Below are positions 24,501 through 36,500 of a DNA stretch of 64,000 bases, one piece after another (within the stretch, counting starts at the first letter, position 1; each line of letters starts with the position of its first letter). Made by a program: the position numbers and the translations under genes. The stretch is from Chamaea fasciata (taxonomy: Eukaryota > Chordata > Aves > Passeriformes > Sylviidae): NCBI GenBank assembly GCA_029207755.1, contig JARCOQ010000007.1, forward strand, positions 37,529,656 through 37,593,655, written 5' to 3'. The notes beneath the pieces were generated by a model. That model was not told the DNA's origin, searched no databases, and saw nothing but the letters and a program-made list of their open reading frames with translations.

Positions 24501-27500
24501 CTCATAACCTCGTCCGAGCAGTTCTCATACACTTGAGAGTAATTAAATAGGTAAAAGAGAGTCAAGATCTGAAGGAATAAGTGACATCTTTTATTAAGCT
24601 AACTGGTACTGTTTAATGCATACACAAAACAAAAGCACACAACAAGGGGACAGATTTTATGCACATAACAGCTTCCTAAAGTACAGAAAGCGCTGCTGCT
24701 TTCAAGTTTTAGCATCTTCATTTGTCAAGTTATAGTTAAGATTGTATGTTTCAAAGCAAATAGTAAGAAACATGGTTTTGCTTAGGACAAGGGCATGTAG
24801 AGAGTAGTTGTATCAGTTGTCTCCTGCAGGATTAGAACAGACCTACACTGGTATATGCTTTATTTTGACTGCCCAGCCTTTGGTTCATAACACCGTACTG
24901 ATTAAAAACAAATTAATAAAACAACCCAAAACCTTTACCTTTGAATTTTTAGTTACAAAAGTAGAGAGTGTGAGACTGAAAGCTAACAGAGACTGGCAGT
25001 GCCAATTGTTGTAAGAGCTGTTCAACAACCTATGAGAAAGGAGTGCAGGTTCTTTCCCATATATCATGATCTCATAGCTTCCACTAGTAAAATACAAATA
25101 TATTTATTAGTCAATAAATTTACATTTATATCCCAAAGGATTTAAGGGCAGTGGAAAGTGAATTCCTGAAACATGATTTTTCCAGGCCAGAAGTTGATTG
25201 ATCCTTAAACAGCTATGCTGAGGAAATGCATACTGTATTTGCTCTCTGAATAGGTAAGCTGCTCTCCAGTATTATCAGAGATGATGTTTCACAGACACCA
25301 AGCTAGTTTTGATACTTTCTGGAATTCAAATTCGCCTTCCAAAATAAAGTAGTAAACTTCCTTTGTACACAGGAACTTACATTTAAGCATTACCACTAAA
25401 AAACCACACAACAATCAGTAATTATAATTTAAATTCTCTGTAACTCATTAGTCTAAACATGGAATACACTGTCACTTACAACCTAGTGATCTTACTATAT
25501 AATAACTCATTCTAGTCCTCTGAGTTCAACTACAGTTATAGATACAGGCAGATAGGTAGATATAAGCAACTTGCCAGTTTGAATAAAATAGTTGGAAAAT
25601 TAGCTATAATTTTATCTCTTGCAAGGATTATCTTCTACCATCCTAAGTCCCTATCAGCTATAGTCATGACCAGCAACATGCTTCCTGTGCCCCAGTTAGG
25701 ACTTACAGAGATGAAAACAGTATGCAAATCTTTTAATTGGCCTAATGCAATGGATAATCCACTCCTAAATGAACACTCCTAAAGCACACCAGTCAATGGG
25801 ACACCAGTCAAACAATTGATGAGCTTAAAAAAAAAGTTTGATCTGTGATTATCTGTTTCCTGCAGCCTGACAATTGTCAACATCAGATCATTCAAAGCAG
25901 AGAAAGGATGTTAACCTATTCAAATGTATGATCAGATGCAGCAATCTTCCTAACAGAGCATCATCTACTACTTCTATAAGTAGGTTCATTTTTAAAAGCA
26001 TTCTGGTGTTGCTTACTCACAGACATTAGCCAAGTATTCTTTTGCAGTGGTGTCATCTAGTGGTCAAATTCAATGAAAAAAAGATATTCCCTTTTGCATG
26101 ATTTTCTTCCTTCATATACACTGACCTTTAAAATCAATCTATTTCAGTCTGTAGGTGGTTGACTTTTTAATTAAGTGCTATACTAACTGATGGACAAGAA
26201 TTGGTTGTGCCCCAACCTCCACATGGGGAAGGAAAGACATGACCACTTAAGCTATGAGTGGGGGTAGAGCTGTCAGATCTCCTTACTGCTCAAGTCAGAC
26301 CAAAAGCTTGTAGTTTAATTAACTAAATATCAAACTGCTCACTTATGTATCCTAATAAAGATGGACATTATTTCTTGTGACAGCACCCAGACTCAGAATA
26401 CTGACGATAAATCATAATAGGTTGTTTACACAGGCTTTAAATGTAGTTTTGCCTCCAACAAATTAAAATAGTTATAAAACCCAAAAAGCATGCTGCTGAC
26501 TTCAAGCAGAAAAGAACAGGTCCTACTACTGAGCAAGTTAGGCTGTTGAAGGTTTTTTGGTTTTTTTTTTTAGCATGTCTGAGGCATTAGCTGAGGTTAT
26601 TATTTTAGGTAGGCCTTCTATAACATAACATAACATAACATAGTTTCAGCTTTCAGGTAACTGTCTTCAGATGTTAAGATGTTGAAAATCAATTTCACAA
26701 GTTTCAAGTACCAATAATAAAACATAGTACCAAGACAGCAACAGATGGACAGGTTACTGCAAGAGACACCATTCCCTGTGGAAAATCAAAACACCAACAA
26801 GTACATGATGGGTCTTGAACTTCCAGTTCTGAATGTCAAATATAGGAAGCAATTCCACTAATGTAATCAACATTTTTGCTCTCCTTCAATAAAGTGTGAG
26901 CTAAAACATTAGCTGCTTATTTTACATCTTAACTGACCACGGCTAACATGAAATATTGCTCTAACCCTCCCCCCAACAAAATCTCTAATAATTTCCATGC
27001 CTTTTTCAATAAACTCCTCTCCATAAACTGCAATGTGACATTCTAATGGACAATATTTACAGTGTCAACTGGTTTCGATTCTTTAGCAACTCAAACTTAC
27101 TTTTAAATTAAGTTTTCTCTTTGTATTCTATAGTATTTCTGACCAATGTTTCAAATAATATTTTTGTCTTTTGTGAAGGCAGTACTAGGAAGATCTTGTT
27201 ATGCAATTCTTACGTTTCTTTAATTGGAAATCCGAGCCCCTTGTGTTTGAAAGCATAGCACAGCTGCCACTTTAGAGAAAAGTCAGCCCCAGTTTGGCCA
27301 GAAGAGCCAGACACATACAAACCAAGAGAGATGACCATTTTTAATCAATACATCACTTGAAAGGGTTAAAGACAAGCAGAATTATCCCCTTGTTGCTTCT
27401 AACAGATTACCAAAATGCACCTGTAATTTTTAGAGACCACCTGAACAAGCCACATGATAGGACTGGGGGGGCTTTCTCTGCAATTTCTTTCTGGTTGACA

Positions 27501-30500
27501 AGGGTTGTTGGAGACACCAGACATACCAAAATAAGAGGAGGACAGTATATCTCAAACTCTCCTGAGTTCCTCCTACCAGACCTCCGTAACAAGGCAGAAG
27601 TAGCCAAATTCAAAACTGAGCAGCATAGCAAAAGGCTAGAAACCAGAAGAGACATAAGACCCGAAAATGTAATGAAGCATTAGACACTAAAAAAAACGGA
27701 ACACACAGGTTTCATACAATCAAATAACCCAACATCTACCTACTAGACTTTGAATTAAGCACTTGTCCTCTCTTTGCAGATCACCTGTCATTTCTTGCAG
27801 TACTATAGAAAACTTCTTATGCGTAAGGATAAAAACATTTACATTAAGCCAAAATGCTAAGCCTTCTAGTTTGGGCTCCCTACTGCTTACTTTGTTCAAA
27901 ATCTAGAAAGCTGCAATCTATCTTACAAGATTATTACACATGCAAAGTTAGGAGTTACAAAATATCAATATTTAAATTGTTTAAGCAAGCCTTGGTTATA
28001 CATGCATTATGTAGTAGGCTCGGCATTAAATGATGCACAGAGCTCAGAAAACCAAACGATCCCTCTGACATTACACATCCAAAAAATTTCATATATAAAA
28101 GCTGTGGAAGAGTTTACAGCACCACAAAACAACTGGGTTTTCATGATCTGCCAAATTCTGTTGGTCTCGTAGGATGCTATTACAATATAGATGGACTGTG
28201 ATAACTTTTTCTAGAAAAGATCACAAAAACATAGCTGCAAGCGACAAATGCATGCAAACGCCTCTGCTGAAAAGCCATATTATGTACAAGTAACATGAGC
28301 TGGTGGTACACTTAATCTCCAGTGTAGTACTTCAAAATACAGGTCAAAGTCGACTGTTAATTGGCAAATAACTACACCTCATCTCCTCCCACTTTGTATT
28401 CTTTAATTATGTACCTCTAAGCATAAAAGTCCCTCCACGTTACCATGCTATTTGCAGTGTTTCCTGGATTTAGTATTAAAGGTCCGAACTAGCTCCCTGC
28501 TATACGCCTCCGTCTAGAATGTCAGTGGCATACAAATCAGCTAAGGCAAGTTTTTTTATTCTTCATTTTACACCAATTTATACTTATGTAGTTTAAAACA
28601 TACAATCTCCAGCAGGCTTATCTTTGAAATAAATTTTATTTGAAACTTTAATCTTTTGAACGGTATGCAGTCCATCTCAGAGGCTTAAGAAATTTAGCTT
28701 ATATCCTATTCAGTGATCAGTGAAAGCAGAGCATACATATCTAACAATTTTGTGTTTATCTCAACACAAGCTCGAGTAACCAAGAAGGCTGAATTAAAGA
28801 CTCATTAAAAATTGCAGCACTCTCTTAAGGGGATATCACAACTTTATTTTTGGAGACATCTTTGGAAAGCTAAGATGCACACATGCAAATATTTTAGAAA
28901 AGTAACAGAAAGTGTCATTTTTGAGGGGAAAAAACTTTTAGAAGAACAGTAATTTTTTTGCTATTGTTTTGGAAACTGTTTTGTACCTCTGAAGATATTA
29001 AGGCATTTCACTGAGCAAAAGAAAAACCTGAACTATACTGACAGTTCATAATATTCATGTTTCTAAATAAATAAATGAAAAACAAACACCTTATTCTCTA
29101 AGCAAAATTACTGCAATACCAGTGGTAACCTCAGTCTAGATGTTTGACAAGTATAAAGATGAGAAAGAGAGAAAGAAACTTTGGATATAGCTTTTCCATA
29201 CAGAAGGCAGTAACCCTACTGAAGTTGTTCTTGTCCTGGCTTTGCAGACTGGGACTTTATTGGCTGGAAAGAATAGAGCATTGGAGAGACAGAAAGCTTT
29301 TCTATTAAGCACTGACCTTATGTACATAACTATACCAATTTCCTTACAACTTATCTCCTGCAGTGCACCAAGATTTTTCTTCCTGGTGTACTACAAAATT
29401 TGCCATGAACAGTATCTGGATTAGCCACTACAAAAACTCACACAGAATAACTGTTCTCCAATGACCATGTTGAACCAGCCCACTCCCACCACTCAACAAA
29501 CACCAGACTATGCACTAAGTATCAGGCTACCCACAGGAGTCCCTTCTACTCTGAAGTGTAAGCTGCACCTTCCTCCTGACAAAAAAAGCAAAATAAAATG
29601 ACCCTACAAACAACAAAAACCGCAGCAGCAGAACACATAAGGCATTAGCACCCACTCTGCAGGTATTTCCAAGCTGAGCATATTTTTTCACATTTTAAAC
29701 CTCAATTAGGTGAAACTGTAAACTCATTTAGACAAAATATGGACGTTTTCTAGACTTCTAGAAGTTGCTTCAAAGAAAGACTCAAGCTTATTTATACTAT
29801 AGAGCATATGTACCAATGATATGAGAAAGAGCTCATCTGAAGCTCAAAACGCTTCCAAGGTTTTAATCAGTCTAAGATGACAAGAAAAACATTTGCAATA
29901 AATATATCAGTAGAAAAGTAAGCGTAACACTGACTCTGAGCGGAAAGAAACCCCTATCAGCCTAAATTCCAGATATTCCACTATTATAAACATTACACAA
30001 TTAATTCCCAACTTCAGTGATAATGCTGTTGCAATTTTTGCGCTACCTAAAAGGGAAAAATCCAACATTTATCAATTATTTTAAGCTTTCAGTAGTTTGG
30101 CCATTAATTCTGAATGATTCATCAAAACTTTTGTGTGCTTTTTTAATTCATAGCTTCCCCTAACTTCCCATTAAATCCTATTCTACAAACAACCCACCTT
30201 CCTCACACCAAAAAAACCAACATTCCTTTGCAAATCCATCACAGACCAAAAAACACGCAGCATCAAGACCTGAGAGCCCTGTTGTATCTCCACAGCTGCT
30301 TCAAAGCTAAGGGAACGTATCAAGCACAGCAACACAATCCTGCTCTTGATTAAAGGAGGGAAGTGTAGTAATAGTATCACCAGCTTAAGCATCACACCTC
30401 ACTTGAATGTATTTGTTTAATGGAGTTTATTACCCTGGGTTTTGGGTACAAAAATGCACACACAAACCCCACCAACACCAAACAAAATGAAGTAAGTATT

Positions 30501-33500
30501 TATTTTTAAATATACTCACCTTGCACCATTATTTCTAAGTACTTCCACTGTTTCATCGACGAAATACCGATCCTTGACATAAGCAAAGATTTCATCACAG
30601 ATCTCATGAAGTCGAGTGCGATGGGTAAGGGTGGCCAAATAGAGAACTGGAATGATGAGTGCCTCTGGAAAACTTTGGAGATTATGTCTGGCTTTCTTCT
30701 CTGATTCCAGAGCTTCCTGATATGTGAGTCCTGGTTTACCTGTGACAGCACAGCTCCACACAAGGCTGTTGCACAGAATGGTGCGTTCAAAAAAATCACT
30801 GGAAAGGAGGAAAAGTCGGAAGGGGAAGAAAGAAAAAAAACAGTTGAGTTCTGACTAGCACTTTAAACCTGCTCACAGTTAATACGGTAGCAAATTGAAA
30901 TTATCTTTTACAAGCTTGAAATGCAAAAGCAGCTCTACTCCTCTACAGTTTGCAGATATTAAGGGTTATTTGCCATTTTTCAACCACGGCATGGTAAATT
31001 GCTATTGTACAACTGAAGTCTCCCCTCATTACAGACTACAGTAAGAGAATCAAGACAGAGAAATGCTGCAAACAAATATTCCTGTATAAGAAGCCTTTTG
31101 CATAATAATCACACTGAGTTTAATAGGTGTCATATCGTACTCGCATCTCCCCCATTTCCACAAATATTTGCAAGACGAGCACCTAAAACTGTACAAACAC
31201 GAAATAACTTTATGATCACAGAAACATGTTGGAACTTGAATAAGTTCCAGATTTTGAGTGCCTTAACTCACGAATGAAAAGATGGGAGAGGTAAAAAAAT
31301 TAATGTCAAGTAGTTCTCTAAATAGTTTTTATTCCTTCACTGTTTGCATAGCTCTTACAAAAAAGCACTGAAATACTTTTTCCTGCAGATTCTTTTCCTC
31401 CCTTGTTTCGTTAGTAAATATTGATTCTCCTCCTTCCACACATTTCCAATTAAGGCCAAAATTTATTTTAGTTACTGCTTGCTTACTAGCTATTATATTG
31501 GAATCAAGAATGAAGAGCTTTCATTAATCAAAATCTGTCCATTTTTAACAGGTATCAGAAGAACATCAATTTATTAAAACATTTTCTAAATTAAGTAGAT
31601 TATGTATCTGTTCACAAAGCCATGTTAAAACATATCATATACTATGGATCAGTGATCAGACAGCAAAGCAATCTTTCAATATGGCCCAGTTCAGACAGTG
31701 TTTTCATTTGCTTTTACAAATATTAACGGACTAGTATGGGTAACTACTGAACACATATGACAAACTGAGGTTTGTTTTGTCTTTATCAGTCCAACACAGC
31801 TATTTCAAAGCACACAGTACTTTCAGTCAACTGCATCCCACATGAGATACCTATACTGAAGTTTCATTTCATTCCTTTAAAAAAACCCTCAAAACTAACC
31901 AGAGTGTTCCCATTTTTAAAAGGACAGACCTGTTCAAATAATTTCTAGTAATGAGGTTAAGAGAACTGGACAGCTCACACAGAGTTTTTTCTTGCAGTCT
32001 CCCTGCAAACCCAAGCTGGCAAACATTCATCAGTGACACTGATGCAGATGACAGTGTTCACTGCAGATGGACAGATGAACCATAACATTTTGTAAATGAA
32101 AATGGAAATTTCAGATTGAGGACAATGAAGGGTCTTGGCTCAGATAATCCTTTCTGTATGAGCACAGGATTCCTCTGAGCGAGATATGCTTTAGGAAGAA
32201 CATCAGCTGCGAGAAGGGGGAAAGAGCAGAAGAGGAAGAGATAGATAAATTATCTGAATAATATTTAATAGCTACAAAATTTCAGATTTTTATATCCTCT
32301 GCTATTCTGCCATCTCAATGTATTTGACAGTACATGGATAATGTGGGCCAGCTTACTCTAAAGACGAAAAGGAGAAGAACAAAGGAGAGAGAATTAGATA
32401 AATTATTCTTCAATATATGAAGAACAGATGGCTGTCTGTCATTCTTTGTGCATTTTTATTGTGTATTATACTTACTTAAACATATTAAAGAACAGGTTAG
32501 ACGAAAATCTGTTTCATGAGTTTGGTTTGGGGTTTTTTGTGAGGTGATAGAATAGATAAAATGTGATCTCTTCAGGTCTCATCCTGCCCTACATTTTAAT
32601 ACTTCTGTATTAGACTAAGTAATTTTTATGGATGGATACTCAATGGATAAAGTAACACTTACTTTAATCTTCATTCAGCTATGTTTCTACATATATTTTT
32701 GTGTCTCACTTATCAAAGAGGCTCTTGATAATTATCTTTTGCCAGGAATCAGAAAAACCTTCTAAAGAGGTACTAAAAAATGTACCAGAATATAATCTTT
32801 TAAAAATTATGAAAGTAAAGTAAAAAAAAAAAGTCAAGGAAGTATCAGAGAGCAAGGGAGAGACAGAGGTTCACACTGACAGCGTCCCTTTAAGAACTGC
32901 TGTTATGCTTTGTGAGGGGACACCGGGCAGTCATGCTATTTAAAGCTGCAACATTGAACTTAGAGGAGAAAAAAAAATTTAAAACACAACGAAAAAAAAA
33001 TTTTAAAATCTCAATCAACAAACCTCTTTAAAAATTCCTAATCTATGATTATAACAAGTACAAAATGCTAAGATTACTTTAACTGAAACATATTTGCAGA
33101 AAACATGTTCCATTTGCATACGAGCATATTTTGTGTATCTAGTTTCATTCTCCCTCATTTCCTCTTTTGTTTTGTGTGGATTTTTCCCCTGTGAATTTAC
33201 AGGGAAGAAAAAAAAACAGTGTGAAAAAACCCCTACATTCCATTTTGAAAGCATTATTTAGCTATCTTTACCTATAGTGCATCAAAACCATCTGTGGCTC
33301 AGTCTGTTAACAGTTTCACTGCAATGTTTTAAGGATCTCACTTTAATTTGGTTTGTGAGAAAACAAAACCCCACAGTATACCACTAAATATACTCTTTCT
33401 GTCCCTGTCTCTCTCCAGTGCACATCGGTTATCACAAAACACTTGACAAAGAGCAGACACAACAGCGACCAAACCAAGGGAATAGCAGCAGCACCAGTGA

Positions 33501-36500
33501 TGCCCTTTCCTTTTACTTGAAGGGTAATACTGCCATTGATCATATTCCACATTCAACTTAACTTCACAACAGCAAGAGCATCTGCTGCTATATCACATCT
33601 GAAGCACTACCTATGTCTTTATCCTAGGGTATTATGGTTTCTGGGGCTTCCTTGCTGGTTCAAGATCTCTTTGACCCTTGACAACATGGAGGAAGAAGTT
33701 CATACAAAATACAGCCACTAAGTTCACCTGCATGGTCCCATCTGCATTCGAGAAGTCACATGTGACTGCAACACCTGGGTGATGTCCACATCAGCTCAAC
33801 TACTCGAGGAGCATGGACTAAAAACTAATTTGTCTTCATAGCTGTAATTAACACCAACTTCTCAGCTGGATGCCTCTGTTCACTTAATTAGTTAGTTTTC
33901 TATGCAAGGTAAGGCTAACTGTAAAATTATCGGCAAATCATTGAGTAGTAGTTTAATGCCACTACTCAGTAGGTATTTGATAGGAGGCAGTTCATTAACA
34001 GAAGCAAAAAATAAATTACTTACAATCTCTGTGCTGACTGCGTTTGCAATGGATATAAAAATCAGCCTAGAAATTCTGGCTGTCTTTTGCTTGAACTAAC
34101 CAAATATTCCTCTTGATTTTAAGATCTACCGTATCTTTAGTGTGCTTCAGGAACATTTATTGAGAACATTTACTTCCATTCATTTTCACAGCACACGTTA
34201 AAAACAAGTTATTCAGTGTACCACAGGAGGGTAATCAGAGAAGACCAACTCTGCCCTTCTGGATCAGTGTTTTCTTATACTCCTGGTCTCCAGAAGTACT
34301 GAAGAATATGTATTACAAACAATGCACAAAACAAACAAAAACCGCATGATAAATGCATTTATTCCTTAATATTTGTAGGCTAATTATGCATTAAGGAATA
34401 CATTTAAAATTATGAGCTTCTCTCAAAGAAAACAGGAAAATTCACCTAATTTAACTAAGGACACTTAAAAAGACTTTTGAAAGATCTCTATTTGACTGTA
34501 ACCAAGAACTCCACAGGCCAACCTGCAAAGAAGTTTCACCAAGTTTTGAAGATGAAGAGAAACTTCTCTTCCTCCCTCTCTCATGTTCTAGAATGAGAAA
34601 TATTCGTACCACTGCATAGATACTACGATACTACTCATCATTGTCTTTTTCTGTCTTCATATACAAGACTTCCCACACTGCAATAGTAGCTTCCTCTGCA
34701 CATCTATATCAGCTATTAACTTTCACAGACAAGGGTGTCAAAGACTGGTGGTAACATCCCACTGGTTCAATATGTTTTTCATGCATTCCATATATCTCAC
34801 GCACATCCGTACTTGATTTTCCTGCTCTGACCCCACAGACTCTCCTTGCTGGTCTGTCCCTCTAATCAGGAATATAACCAAGCAGGAAGAACATCAGTTT
34901 CTGTTACTAATGATAAATATAACTTGACATGCCCCCCCCCCCCCCCCTTTTTGAAAGGGTTACAAAATTATGTGATTGTATTTCAGATTAAAGAGGAAAC
35001 ACATTCTTAACAGGGAAGTCACTTTACAAAATACTAGTCTTGCCAAATTCTTCACATATTAGTATAACCATTTCTTATATAAAAAAGAGTAATACTAATG
35101 TATGATTTCTAATCAACCCTACTAAAGCTGACACAGGCACGAAAGCAGTTTTTCAACACTAAGTTCGTGCTCTGCCAAAAAACCCACCAAACAACCCAAC
35201 AAAAAACAAACACAAACCCAACTTGAGTCTTAACTGTTTGTACTAGTTAAAAGCATTCATATAGTTTATGTAGGGGCTGAATTCATTTAGATCTGTACAG
35301 CCCTCTTGATCTAGTCAGGCCCTGTAATTTTTAAATTCTCCCCTCAAAAAGTAGATTCAGAGAAGCCCGATTTAGACAATGGCTTTCTTTCATTAAAAAG
35401 CTAATACAATTTTTAAGAAGTCAGCCCTCCCTATCCCTGTCAATCTAACTGCCCTTGCTTGGGCAAAGAAATAGACAATGTTGTTTTCAGAAGACAGTAT
35501 CAATCAGCAACCAGCAGAGACAAGGATCAGCATCTTTAAAACTAAAAGATGACCAACCTTATGTTCTCCAGTAGATTACGCCACAACTAACAGTAACCTA
35601 AACTTACTACCCATCTGTGCCAGAACACTTTGCTAAGTAAAGTACTACATTTTTCAATCCACTGCACCAATTTTACCCAACCTAACAAAAAGAGCCAGAA
35701 AATAAAAACAACAAAAACAAACACATTACCAAAACACACACACACACATACACACAAAAAAAACCAACCAAAAAAAACCAAACAAGCACAGCAGAGTTTT
35801 CTGCAGAGTCTTCCCAAATACCACGTTCTAAGGCCTGACCATTCAGCTAACCACCTACTGACATTTCCAGGGATCGCCTGTGTGAACACATCTAAATTTA
35901 CCCCTCAATTTGCAAACTTCAGTTAAGTAAGGAATTTGGTCTTTCATACTTTTCAATGACAACACCTCTGCAATATAAATAAGCCTGTCAGAATACTGGA
36001 AATAGTCACCAAACATTTTGAGGACAGACGTTTTAAAAGGATACTTTTCATACTGAAATTTTAGTAGAACGACATGAACATGAAACGCATTTCCCTGCAA
36101 GGTCAACAAATACATTAGAGTCATCTAATGATGAGATAATAATTGTAACCAGAAAAGCAACTTCAAAATATCAGAAGCTGGGGAAGGGGGATTTAATTCC
36201 TAAAAAAGGGAGGCTGTCACCTCTCCCTTGCTAGGTTCTTATACACCCTATAAGGAAAATACTCCTTACAGAACTCCCAGCAACATATTCAGCATCCCTA
36301 GAGTATATAGTTCAGCGAATGGTATGTACCCTCCAAAGCTACCTAATCCAGCTTCTTTAAAATTTTAATAAGTGAAGAGTATTTGAGCAACAAAAACAAG
36401 TCTAAACATGAAAAAGACTGAAGTGTGCTTTTATTTCATATGTTGCAAATGAAGAGTATTTTAGATTTCACCTCATTAGTCTGCACATCTTTAAAGAATT

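Larger units (their letters stand above)
17685..30519 (-). other. BAZ1A: BAZ1A intron 2
   Basis: This 12.8-kb intron is the largest in the window. It contains a small GC-rich island (19570-19770), a CR1 copy retaining its 5' half (21650-23490) and a 10-bp minisatellite (24261-24430). The stretches 17685-19570 and 24440-30519 are AT-rich and show no exon or named repeat that I can recognise, except a short (TAACA)n run at 26621-26642. Confidence 0.88.
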
